A program made the translations under genes and the position numbers. Of a stretch of 55,672 nt of DNA, positions 25,190-32,527 are shown one piece after another. Under the pieces are notes generated by a model. That model saw only the letters and a program-made list of their open reading frames with translations, was not told where the DNA came from and made no database searches. The DNA is from Planctomycetota bacterium (GTDB taxonomy: Bacteria > Planctomycetota > Phycisphaerae > Phycisphaerales > SM1A02): assembly GCA_016873115.1 (NCBI GenBank), contig VGYB01000009.1, forward strand, positions 1-55,672, written 5' to 3'. Each line of letters starts with the position of its first letter. Position 1 is the first letter of the stretch.

Positions 25190-25810
25190 TCATCGATCGA
25201 GCGTCAGCACAGGCACGCCGGCAGGCACGAGCGAGCCGACGAGTGCCGCATCGAGCACCCCATGTCCCCAAGGACAAGCCCTGACCGAGGGCTCGCCAAG
25301 GTGATCCACGCATCGTGCGAGGTCATGGAGGATGATCGCGTCAGCAACCGGGCCGAGCGTGCCCAGGAGGCGCCTGAGATGGTCTGCAGCGTGCTCGAGC
25401 ATGCTCGCGGTGAGCAGTGCTGCAGGTGCGAGTGCCACACCGACGCCCTGGTGTTCACGCATGATGCGCAGGGTCGAGTGCAGGTCGCTGACCAGGTGCT
25501 GGGCGTGCGGCACGATCACGAGGCGTTGGGAGCGCTCCTGGGCACGGGAGCGAGCGGAGACCAGCGCGGTGCGGCAGGCCTCGATGCCGGCAGGCATCCA
25601 GTTGCGCAGATCGCCCTCGTCCGGCGTGCCCGACAGGGAACCCGTGAACGCGAGCACCCGAGGGGATCCCTCGGGCCATGTACCCGGTTCGAGCAGGGTG
25701 CCGGGCAGCCACGAGCCCCATGCGGCGCCAGCATGCGTGAGGTCCCCGTTGGCGATGGCCGCGCAGCCACCGGCGCCCATGCGGTCGGCGGTCAGGTTCG
25801 GGTTGGTCAT
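25190..25810 (-). CDS. uncharacterised protein, possible TIM-barrel (AP-endonuclease-2-like)
   Basis: This 206-residue protein has its start codon overlapping the queD stop (ATGA at 25807-25810), so it is the last gene of the rpsP-trmD-rplS-queD transcript. No signal peptide or membrane helix is visible. Segments such as RLVIVPHAQHLVSD, GVGVALAPAALLT and VADAIILHDLARCVDHLG follow the strand-loop order of xylose-isomerase-like TIM-barrels, but the metal ligands (Glu, His, Asp) are not all evident. That assignment is weak. Coupling to queD may be incidental. Confidence 0.6.
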   Translation of the reverse strand: MTNPNLTADRMGAGGCAAIANGDLTHAGAAWGSWLPGTLLEPGTWPEGSPRVLAFTGSLSGTPDEGDLRNWMPAGIEACRTALVSARSRAQERSQRLVIVPHAQHLVSDLHSTLRIMREHQGVGVALAPAALLTASMLEHAADHLRRLLGTLGPVADAIILHDLARCVDHLGEPSVRACPWGHGVLDAALVGSLVPAGVPVLTLDR

Positions 25811-26175
25811 GCAGTGGGCCCGCGGTACTCGCAGCGGCTCGTGCAGGTTTCGTGCACGATCACTTCGGCCAGCATGGGGAGCACCGGCTGGAGCCTGTTC
25901 CAGACCCAGACCGCCAGCATCTCGCTGGTGGGATTGGCGAGTCCGGGCAGATCGTTCAGCAGGCGATGGTCGAGTTCGTCGTGCAAGGGAGCCACGGCCC
26001 GCTTGATGTCGCCGTAGTCCACGAGGTAGCCACGGACAGGATCGAGCGGTCCTTCGATGACCACATCGACCGTGAACGAATGCCCGTGCAGGCGACGGCA
26101 CTTGTGTCCCTCGGGGAAGGAGGGGAGGAAGTGCGCCGCCTCGAACGAGAACGACTTGGCGAGCCTGATCCGCAT
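25807..26175 (-). CDS. queD: 6-carboxy-5,6,7,8-tetrahydropterin synthase QueD
   Basis: This 122-residue T-fold enzyme of the PTPS family turns dihydroneopterin triphosphate into carboxytetrahydropterin for queuosine synthesis. Zinc ligands are visible in FSFEAAHFLP and RRLHGHSF. The catalytic Cys sits just before them (HKCRRLHGH), diagnostic of QueD. LDHRLLND and a C-terminal VHETCTSRCEY complete the pattern. It lies ten bases after rplS. The queC, queE and queF genes are not in the window. Confidence 0.9.
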   Translation of the reverse strand: MRIRLAKSFSFEAAHFLPSFPEGHKCRRLHGHSFTVDVVIEGPLDPVRGYLVDYGDIKRAVAPLHDELDHRLLNDLPGLANPTSEMLAVWVWNRLQPVLPMLAEVIVHETCTSRCEYRGPTA

Positions 26176-26184
26176 GCAGGGGAA

Positions 26185-26562
26185 TCAGGCGCTGGCGTTC
26201 GAGCCTTCGCGGTCTTCACGCAGGCGACGGCTCTTGCCCTGGCGATCGCGCAGGTAGTAGAGCCTTGCACGGCGCACTTCCGCGCGGCGGAGCACTTCCA
26301 CCTTCTCGACGCGGGGGGAGTTGAGCGGGAAGATGCGCTCGACGCCCTCATTGGCGACGATGCGGCGTACCGTGATCATCTTGTTGATGCCACGGCCCTT
26401 CTGGGCGATGAGCACGCCCTGGAAGACCTGCACGCGCTCCTTGTCGCCTTCGATGATCTTGTAGTGCACATCGAGGGTGTCACCCACCTTGAGCTGGGGG
26501 GTGGTTCCTTCGGGCTTGACCTGGCTGGCCACGACATCTTCGAGGATCTTGCTGCGGTTCAT
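26185..26562 (-). CDS. rplS: 50S ribosomal protein bL19
   Basis: This 125-residue large-subunit protein sits at the subunit interface. KVGDTLDVHYKIIEGDKERVQ, FQGVLIAQKGRG, VRRIVANEGVERIFPLNSPRV and RRAEVRRARLYYLRD are family hallmarks. It follows trmD by 39 bases, the normal order of the S16 operon. Confidence 0.95.
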   Translation of the reverse strand: MNRSKILEDVVASQVKPEGTTPQLKVGDTLDVHYKIIEGDKERVQVFQGVLIAQKGRGINKMITVRRIVANEGVERIFPLNSPRVEKVEVLRRAEVRRARLYYLRDRQGKSRRLREDREGSNASA

Positions 26563-26601
26563 GGGAATCTCAACCTTGGGCGCAATGGCCCGGATGGCCG
26601 T

Positions 26602-27369
26602 TCAGCATGGGCACGGTGTGCACAGGCCGTGGTGGCGTGGCGACATGGGCGCATGTCCCAGAGGTCGCGGTTCAAGGAGGTCGGGGCGACGCTCGCGCGT
26701 GCGCTCGACCTGCTGCTCAAGACGCCAGGCCGCGATTGCGGCATGGTCACCATCGAGCAGCACGGGGGGAACGGGTTGCCCGCGCCACTCGCGCGGACGG
26801 GTGTAGTGGGGGCAGTCCAGGAGCGGACGGCCCTGTGGATCGCACAGCGAGAAGCTGTCCTGCGCCGCACTGAGTTCGTGGCCCAGGACACCCGGCTGCA
26901 GGCGGGCGATCGCATCGGCCAGGAGCATGGCGGGAAGCTCGCCACCGGAGACGACGAAGTCACCGATGCTCACTTCCTCGAGCCCGAGCGAATCGATCGC
27001 ACGCTGGTCGATGCCTTCGTAGTGACCGCACACGAGCATGACGCGCGGCGAGGAGGCGAGCTCCTCCACCAGGCGCTGCGTGAGCGGCCGACCGCTGGGC
27101 GAGAGCAGGATGCGGCGCGCTGGGCGTGCATCCATCGCCTGGACGGCTTCGACGGCATCGGCCACCGGACCGGCCATGAGCACCATGCCGGGACCGCCGC
27201 CGAACGGACGGTCGTCGACCTTCTGGTGCTTGTTGCCCGCCCACGCCCGGATGTCGTGCGTGTGGATCTCGATCGCTCCCAACGAGATCGCCCGCCCGGT
27301 CATGCTGGCGTGCAGCACGGCGGGGAACATCTCGGTGAAGAGCGTGAGGATGTCCAGGCGGATGGGCAT
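26602..27369 (-). CDS. trmD: tRNA (guanine-N1-)-methyltransferase TrmD
   Basis: This SPOUT-class dimer makes m1G37, which prevents +1 frameshifting. Its 255 residues include LDILTLFTEMFPAVL, VDDRPFGGGPGMVLM (AdoMet and tRNA contact loop), LVCGHYEGIDQR and EVSIGDFVVSGGELPAM. The C-terminal helical domain is a little short and ends in a His/Arg/Cys-rich tail. It begins 17 bases after rpsP; the rimM gene that normally sits between them is missing. Confidence 0.94.
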   Translation of the reverse strand: MPIRLDILTLFTEMFPAVLHASMTGRAISLGAIEIHTHDIRAWAGNKHQKVDDRPFGGGPGMVLMAGPVADAVEAVQAMDARPARRILLSPSGRPLTQRLVEELASSPRVMLVCGHYEGIDQRAIDSLGLEEVSIGDFVVSGGELPAMLLADAIARLQPGVLGHELSAAQDSFSLCDPQGRPLLDCPHYTRPREWRGQPVPPVLLDGDHAAIAAWRLEQQVERTRERRPDLLEPRPLGHAPMSPRHHGLCTPCPC

Positions 27370-27386
27370 GGCGCGGCGTGTTCAGG

Positions 27387-27731
27387 TCACTCCTTCGCGG
27401 GGGCCGCGGCGGGCTTGAGCTTGGTGTGGCCGCGGGCGCGGGTGACCTCGTACTGCTTCGAGATCGGGCGCTTGCCCTTGCCGACGGTCGGCGTGATGCT
27501 GGCACGCTTGAGCAGGTCGACCACGGTCTCCGAAGGCTGTGCGCCGACCGAGAGCCAGTGCACGATGCGATCGGCGTTCAGGTTCCACTGCTTTCCTTCA
27601 GGGCCGAGCGGATCGAACCAGCCCAGGGCCTCGATGACGGCGCCGTCGCGCGGCGAGCGCTTGTCCATGGCGGACAGGCGATAGAACGGACGATGGATGC
27701 GACCCATCTTCTTCAGTCGAAGGACAACCAT
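27387..27731 (-). CDS. rpsP: 30S ribosomal protein bS16
   Basis: This 114-residue small-subunit assembly protein begins MVVLRLKKMGRIHRPFYRL, with AMDKRSPRDGAVIEALGWFDP and a C-terminal Ala/Pro/Lys-rich tail beyond the core. The ATG at 27731 is fixed by the conserved N-terminus. It heads rpsP-trmD-rplS-queD-unknown, with a likely promoter at 27881-27908 and a leader of about 140 nt. Confidence 0.94.
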   Translation of the reverse strand: MVVLRLKKMGRIHRPFYRLSAMDKRSPRDGAVIEALGWFDPLGPEGKQWNLNADRIVHWLSVGAQPSETVVDLLKRASITPTVGKGKRPISKQYEVTRARGHTKLKPAAAPAKE

Positions 27732-27880
27732 GTGATGACTCCGTGTTGCGCTTCCCTCGGGGCGCCCCGGGCCACAGTGGCCGAGGTCGCTGACCGGGCG
27801 AGCCGTGGAGCCCTGCGACTGGATGGTCGCGATGGATGGGGCCGTGCGGCGCGCCTGCGGGACGCGGATGCGAGTCAAGC

Positions 27881-27908
27881 AGTGTACGGAACCCGCGCCT
27901 CGCTGCAA
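27881..27908 (-). promoter_or_regulatory. probable promoter of the rpsP operon
   Basis: Minus strand: -35 TTGCAG (27903-27908), 16-bp spacer, -10 TACACT (27881-27886). It would give a GC-rich leader of roughly 143 nt before rpsP. The leader contains several inverted stretches but no recognised riboswitch. Confidence 0.5.
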
Positions 27909-27957
27909 GGGGTCGAACCGATTGACGCTTCAAGGCGCGTTATCGGGGCAACAACGG

Positions 27958-27963
27958 TAGCCT
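27958..27963 (+). promoter_or_regulatory. -10 element, leaderless start of the M50 protease gene
   Basis: TAGCCT is followed by seven bases and the ATG at 27971. No -35 box of consensus form is positioned for it. Confidence 0.45.
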
Positions 27964-27970
27964 CTGCGGC

Positions 27971-28630
27971 ATGAGCAGCGGATGGTGGGTGCACCAGTGG
28001 TATCAGGATTACGGGGCTTGGATGGTGGCTGGCTACGCCCTCATCGTGATCTTCAGCATCACGCTGCACGAGTTGGCACACGGCTGGGCCGCGATCTGGC
28101 AAGGCGACCGGACGCCGATCGAGTGCGGCCACATGACCTGGAATCCGCTGGTGCACATGGGGTGGCCTTCACTGCTGATGTTCGCGGTCGTGGGCATCGC
28201 CTGGGGCTTGATGCCGGTCGATCCCTCCCGCATGCGGCATGGCCGGCGCAGCATGGGCTGGGTGGCGTTGGCTGGCCCGGCGATGAACATGCTCATCGCG
28301 TTCATCGCCCTGACTGCGCTTGCGCTGGCTGTGGCGAAGAGCCTTCCGGTCGGCGAACGGACAACGAAACTGCTCTGGATCGCCGGCTACATCAATCTTG
28401 CGCTGGCGATCCTCAATCTCCTGCCCATACCGCCCCTCGATGGTTCGCGCATCGCCGCAGGCGTGTCGATCAGGGCCTACTCGTTCTTCAACCGTCCAGA
28501 GGTCGCGGGCGCATCGATCTTCGTGCTGCTGGCGGTGGTCTTCCTTGGAGGCGGCGACCTGATCTTCGAGGCAGCCATGTCAGGCGTGAAGTGGTACATG
28601 GCGGTTGCGGAGCGATGGCTGAGCACCTGA
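27971..28630 (+). CDS. M50-family site-2-protease-type membrane metalloprotease
   Basis: This 219-residue membrane protein has the zinc motif HELAHG at about residue 36-41 within a hydrophobic helix. The third ligand lies in NLLPIPPLDGSR near 158-169. Five or six hydrophobic segments are visible. There are no PDZ or CBS domains, so it is the compact rhomboid-like-sized M50 type (FwdX/YwhC-like) rather than RseP. The substrate is unknown. It is convergent with the amidohydrolase gene, 11 bases apart. Confidence 0.85.
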   Translation: MSSGWWVHQWYQDYGAWMVAGYALIVIFSITLHELAHGWAAIWQGDRTPIECGHMTWNPLVHMGWPSLLMFAVVGIAWGLMPVDPSRMRHGRRSMGWVALAGPAMNMLIAFIALTALALAVAKSLPVGERTTKLLWIAGYINLALAILNLLPIPPLDGSRIAAGVSIRAYSFFNRPEVAGASIFVLLAVVFLGGGDLIFEAAMSGVKWYMAVAERWLST

Positions 28631-28641
28631 AGCGCAGCCGG

Positions 28642-30150
28642 TCAGCTTGATCGATGCACGATCTCGCCGCCGACGATCGTCATCAGGACGCGCGGCGGTG
28701 CATGCACCCAATCGGCGCTGCGCGGATCGCGATCGAGGATCGTGAGGTCGGCGGGGGCACCGGCTTGCAAGGTGCCACAACCGGCGGGGAACCCGAGGGC
28801 GCGTGCGGCCTCGTGCGTGTAGGCGGTGAGGGCCTCGGTGGGTGTGAGCGATTGTTCGGGCACCACGACCGCACCGATGCGGTCGATCCCGGTGATCGCC
28901 GCGCGCATGCCGGCCATTGGGCAACAGGTCACGATCGGCCAGTCGCTGCCGAAGACCAGCCGCGCGCCGGCGCGCGCGAAGTCACGGAAGCGGAAGAAGC
29001 GATCCATGCGCGAGGCGCCAAGGCGTGATGGCGCGCTCGGAGCATCGTCTGCCTTGTGCAGCGGCTGCATGCTGATGATCCTGCCAGCGCAGCGTGCGAT
29101 GTCCTCCGCGCGTGCGGTCTGCGCGTGCTCGATCCGGCCGACGCGCCGTTCATCGCGCTCGAGTGCATCGAGCGCGGCCGTCAGGGCGGCATCGCCGATC
29201 GCGTGCATGCTCGGGCTGAGGCCGTTGGCCAGGACATGCTCCGCCCAGTCGCGCAGCAGGCCCTCGGCGGCGAGCTCGGTCCAGAGCCCGCGCGTGGACG
29301 GTTCGTCGGCGTACGGCGCATGCATCCGCGCCGTGCGCGAGCCGAGCGTGCCGTCGATGAAGCTCTTGTAGCCGACCACCCACAGGCGATCGGTGCGCTC
29401 GAAGCTCACGCCCTGCGTGACATCGAGCGGCCAGTCGCGGTCGAGCAGCGTGACGGCCATGCGCAGCGGAAGGTCGTGACGGCATGGTGCGAGCACATGC
29501 TCGAGGTCAACGCCGTACTCCATGCTCCCCACGCCGGTCACGCCCAGCGCGTGAAGGTGGCGCACGGCAGCATCGAGCGCCCTGCGGCGCCCATCCACGC
29601 TCGGCGCGGGGATCGCCGGCTTGGCAATGTGCCACGCGGCGGCCTCTCGCAGCAGTCCCGTCGGGGAGCCTGCGGCATCGCGCACGATTTCGCCACCACC
29701 TGGCGTGGACGAGAGATCGAGCCGTGCCATCACGGTGCGGCTGACGACGCACGCATGGTGATCCATGCGCCACGCCACGACATTCCGATCACCGAGGCCA
29801 TCGAACCACGCTGCCGTGGGCTGCTCGCCGCCCCAGCGATCCTCGTTCCAACCCTGTGCAAGCAACCAGCGCCCGGGCTCGAGCGTGGCGTGCCGGGCCC
29901 GGACCCGGCGCTCGACCTCGGCGCGGCTCGTGCAGGACGCCAGGTCGAGCATCTCGAGCCCGAGCCCACCCAGAATCAGGTGCAGGTGGCCATCGATGAG
30001 GCCCGGCACGGCACAGGCGCCCTCAGGCAAGCCGATGGTCGGTGCGCCCTGAGCGCGTTCGCGGATCGAGCCATCCGCCCAATGCAGGCCACGACGCTCA
30101 CCCGAGGTTGGGCACCACACCAACGTGTCGATCGAGCCAGCGTCCGCCAT
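28642..30150 (-). CDS. YtcJ-type amidohydrolase
   Basis: This metal-dependent amidohydrolase has 502 residues. The metal motif appears as VPGLIDGHLHL at about 48-58. GWNEDRWGG is typical of the YtcJ subfamily. HAIGDAALTAALDALE supplies another His, and FGSDWPIV near 400 the Asp. A composite beta-sandwich (residues 1-50 and the C-terminal 60) flanks the barrel. No signal peptide is present, so it is probably cytoplasmic. The substrate is unknown; family members act on N-acyl or cyclic amides. It is divergent from a lipoprotein gene over just 17 bases. Confidence 0.88.
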   Translation of the reverse strand: MADAGSIDTLVWCPTSGERRGLHWADGSIRERAQGAPTIGLPEGACAVPGLIDGHLHLILGGLGLEMLDLASCTSRAEVERRVRARHATLEPGRWLLAQGWNEDRWGGEQPTAAWFDGLGDRNVVAWRMDHHACVVSRTVMARLDLSSTPGGGEIVRDAAGSPTGLLREAAAWHIAKPAIPAPSVDGRRRALDAAVRHLHALGVTGVGSMEYGVDLEHVLAPCRHDLPLRMAVTLLDRDWPLDVTQGVSFERTDRLWVVGYKSFIDGTLGSRTARMHAPYADEPSTRGLWTELAAEGLLRDWAEHVLANGLSPSMHAIGDAALTAALDALERDERRVGRIEHAQTARAEDIARCAGRIISMQPLHKADDAPSAPSRLGASRMDRFFRFRDFARAGARLVFGSDWPIVTCCPMAGMRAAITGIDRIGAVVVPEQSLTPTEALTAYTHEAARALGFPAGCGTLQAGAPADLTILDRDPRSADWVHAPPRVLMTIVGGEIVHRSS

Positions 30151-30155
30151 CGCCC

Positions 30156-30162
30156 TATCCTA
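30156..30162. promoter_or_regulatory. almost fully overlapping divergent -10 elements
   Basis: The sequence ctatcctag carries TATCCT on the plus strand (30156-30161), six bases before the ATG at 30168. On the minus strand it carries TAGGAT (30157-30162), six bases before the ATG at 30150. Both transcripts would be leaderless, and two polymerases could not occupy the site at once. Confidence 0.6.
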
Positions 30163-30167
30163 GAAGC

Positions 30168-30884
30168 ATGATCGCCCGACGAATCGTGCTCCACGCCTCG
30201 CTCCTTGCCTCGATGGCCACCATCGCCTGCAGCGATGCCCAGCCCAAGCCGCCTGCACCCGCGGGCCCCAAGCCGCCAGCGGCGAAGGCGCCAGAGGCCG
30301 CGGGCCAAGCCGCTGCTCCGACCGTGGCAGGTGCAGCGACGAATGCTGCGCCGAGTGCAGAACCATCGTGGCAATTGAGCAGCGCAACGAGCGACGCCAC
30401 CGTCATCGAAGTGGGCGGGCTGAGCTTTCCCAAGCCCACGACCTGGCAGTGGCAGCTGCCCACGATGCAGTTCCGCACGCTGCAGTACACCGTTCCCGGC
30501 CCCGGTGGAGAGGACGGGGGTGCCGCTGAACTCGTGGTGAGCCTCTTCGCAGGCGGCGACGGCGGCCCAATCGATGCCAACATCGAACGATGGGTGCGGC
30601 AGTTCCGCGCGGAGGACGGAGGGGCGGTCGTGCCGGTGCGCGACGACATCACGGTCGCCGGCATGAAGGTGGCACTCATCGAACTCAAGGGCGCGTACCA
30701 GGGCATGGGTGCGGCTGCACCGCGACCGGGCCAGATGCAGTTCGGCGCGATCGTGCAAGCGCCCGGGCGCAATGTGTTCCTGCGGCTGAATGGCCCCGAA
30801 CGCACGGTCGAGCTGCATCGCCAGGACTTCCGTGCCATGGTTGACGGGATGCGTGCCGATCTGGCCGCGCCGGCGGCTCCCTGA
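30168..30884 (+). CDS. putative exported lipoprotein, unknown function
   Basis: This 238-residue protein has a basic N-terminus, a short hydrophobic stretch and a Cys at residue 21 (ASMATIAC), a near-lipobox. A ~50-residue Ala/Pro/Lys-rich linker follows. A ~170-residue folded part then begins around EVGGLSFPKPTTWQW and runs through ELVVSLFAGGDGGPIDANIERWV to the C-terminus. The layout, a thin-shell domain after a disordered tether, suggests an envelope-bound protein. No family is recognised with confidence. Confidence 0.75.
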   Translation: MIARRIVLHASLLASMATIACSDAQPKPPAPAGPKPPAAKAPEAAGQAAAPTVAGAATNAAPSAEPSWQLSSATSDATVIEVGGLSFPKPTTWQWQLPTMQFRTLQYTVPGPGGEDGGAAELVVSLFAGGDGGPIDANIERWVRQFRAEDGGAVVPVRDDITVAGMKVALIELKGAYQGMGAAAPRPGQMQFGAIVQAPGRNVFLRLNGPERTVELHRQDFRAMVDGMRADLAAPAAP

Positions 30885-30912
30885 ACGCGTCGAGCTTGGC
30901 GACATCACGACA

Positions 30913-30934
30913 GCGGGCCGACCGATCGGCCCGC
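30913..30934. terminator. hairpin between the lipoprotein and superoxide dismutase genes
   Basis: A perfect 9-bp GC-rich stem (30913-30921 with 30926-30934, loop ccga) lies between convergent genes ending at 30884 and 30958. U-tracts are weak. Confidence 0.5.
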
Positions 30935-30957
30935 CTGCCTTGTGCGTGGAGCTCGCC

Positions 30958-31605
30958 TCAGCGCTTCCCGGCGGCGTCGAATCGCCTGGAGACCTCGTTC
31001 CAGTTGACCACGCCCCACCAGGCGGTGATGTAGTCGGGGCGGCGGTTCTGGTAGTTGAGGTAGTACGCGTGTTCCCAGACATCCAGGCAGAGGATCGGCG
31101 TGCCTTCGCAGTCGCCGAGGCCAGCCATGAGCGGGTTGTCCTGATTCGGGGTCGAGCAGACGGCGAGCGAGCCGTTGGGCATCGCGCACAGCCACACCCA
31201 GCCTGAGCCGAAGCGGCCCGTGCCAGCCGCCGCGAACTTCTTCTTGAAGTCATCCATCGAGCCGAAGGCCGCGTTGATCGCCTTGGCGAGCGCATCGCTG
31301 GGCTGGCCGCCCGTGCCCGGGGCAGCCATCAACGACCAGAACATGGTGTGGTTCCACGCACCGCCACCGTTGTTGCGCACCGGGTTGCGCAGGCCATCGG
31401 GCAGGGATGCGATGCGGCGGGAGAGTTCGTCGAGCGAGAGCCCGTGCAGGTCGGCATGGGGCTCGAGCGCTGCATTCAGGTTCGTGACATACGCATTGTG
31501 GTGCTTGGTGTGATGGATGTTCATCGTGCGCGCATCGATGACGGGTTCGAGCGCGTTCTCGGCGTACGGCAGCGGGGGAAGGGTGAACGGGTAGTGGTTG
31601 CTCAT
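30958..31605 (-). CDS. superoxide dismutase, Fe/Mn family
   Basis: This 215-residue enzyme dismutates superoxide. The four metal ligands are in [21 protein letters not shown] and [11 protein letters not shown]. The start of the mature fold, [13 protein letters not shown], is typical. No signal peptide is seen, so it is cytosolic. The outer-sphere residues mix Mn-type (GGG before AWNH) and Fe-type (WNHTMFW) features, so metal choice is left open. The gene should be leaderless, with TAGACT six bases before its ATG. Confidence 0.94.
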   Translation of the reverse strand: MSNHYPFTLPPLPYAENALEPVIDARTMNIHHTKHHNAYVTNLNAALEPHADLHGLSLDELSRRIASLPDGLRNPVRNNGGGAWNHTMFWSLMAAPGTGGQPSDALAKAINAAFGSMDDFKKKFAAAGTGRFGSGWVWLCAMPNGSLAVCSTPNQDNPLMAGLGDCEGTPILCLDVWEHAYYLNYQNRRPDYITAWWGVVNWNEVSRRFDAAGKR

Positions 31606-31611
31606 GGCCGC

Positions 31612-31617
31612 AGTCTA
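31612..31617 (-). promoter_or_regulatory. -10 element, leaderless start of the sod gene
   Basis: TAGACT on the minus strand, then six bases, then the ATG at 31605. The same hexamer precedes tRNA-Thr and two other genes in this window. Confidence 0.55.
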
Positions 31618-31669
31618 GGCCGCGCGGTGTGGCAGCGTGTCGTTGCTTGCGGCCGCGCGTCCGGGGAGG

Positions 31670-32527
31670 TCAGCGCAGCTCGAGCCCGTCGAAGCCGAAC
31701 TCGACTCCCTGGGGTAGTTTGCGCGCATCGCGCTCGTGGAGGATGTCGTGCGTCATGTGCACGAGCACGGTGCGAGCCGCTCCGATGCGGGCGGCAGCAT
31801 CGATGGCCTGGTCGATCGTGAGGTGCGTGGGGTGCGACCTGAACCGCAGCCCATCAAGCACGAGCGTGCGGGTGCCCATGAGGTGGTTCCACGACTCGGG
31901 TGGGATGCCGTTCACGTCCGTGGCATAGACGAGTGGGAAGAGCGGCCCCTGTCCATCGAACCTCCAGGCCAGGATCGGCAAGCGGCCATGCAGCATGGGT
32001 ACGGCGGTGGCACGGATCCCGTGGCAATCGAGCGACGCACCCGGTGCGATCCGGATGGCGGCAAGGTCGGCGACCCAGCTGTCGTTGGTGTTGCGGGCGT
32101 GGTCGAAGATGTGCGCGTAGATCCGGCACACCTCGTCGATGGTGCGAGCATCGCCGATCACGGGGATCGAGGTCCCCATCAGGGCGTTGTAGCGACGCAC
32201 CTCGTCCAGGCCCCACACATGGTCGACATGGCTGTGCGTGAGGAGGATGTGGTCGGCGCGATCGATGCGGTGTGCGAGCGCCTGCTGACGGTGGTCGGGG
32301 CCCACATCCAGGAGCACGGTCCGTCGCACTCCCCGGGCATCGGTGAAGCGCAGCATCGCCGAGGTACGCAGCCTGCGATCACGGGGATCGACGCTGGTGC
32401 AGGTCGCGCAGTCGCATCCGATCAGTGGAACGCCAGCCGAGGTTCCCGTGCCCAGGAGCGTGAGCACGGCGTGGGGGTCGCCCGGGGTGTCAAGCTTCGG
32501 CTGCTTCGGTCGATCGCGCTCACCCAT
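31670..32527 (-). CDS. MBL-fold metal-dependent hydrolase (PhnP-like)
   Basis: This metallo-beta-lactamase-fold protein of 285 residues has the metal motif THSHVDHVWGLD (HxHxDH). The front is TLLGTGTSAGVPLIGCDCATC, whose Cys pair plus a later Cys is the structural-zinc pattern seen in the PhnP-like/phosphodiesterase branch. MLHGRLPILAWRF and VYATDVNGIP supply later ligands. Substrate is unresolved; cyclic phosphodiesters are typical of this branch. The start overlaps the thiE stop by eight bases, so the two are coupled. Confidence 0.85.
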   Translation of the reverse strand: MGERDRPKQPKLDTPGDPHAVLTLLGTGTSAGVPLIGCDCATCTSVDPRDRRLRTSAMLRFTDARGVRRTVLLDVGPDHRQQALAHRIDRADHILLTHSHVDHVWGLDEVRRYNALMGTSIPVIGDARTIDEVCRIYAHIFDHARNTNDSWVADLAAIRIAPGASLDCHGIRATAVPMLHGRLPILAWRFDGQGPLFPLVYATDVNGIPPESWNHLMGTRTLVLDGLRFRSHPTHLTIDQAIDAAARIGAARTVLVHMTHDILHERDARKLPQGVEFGFDGLELR

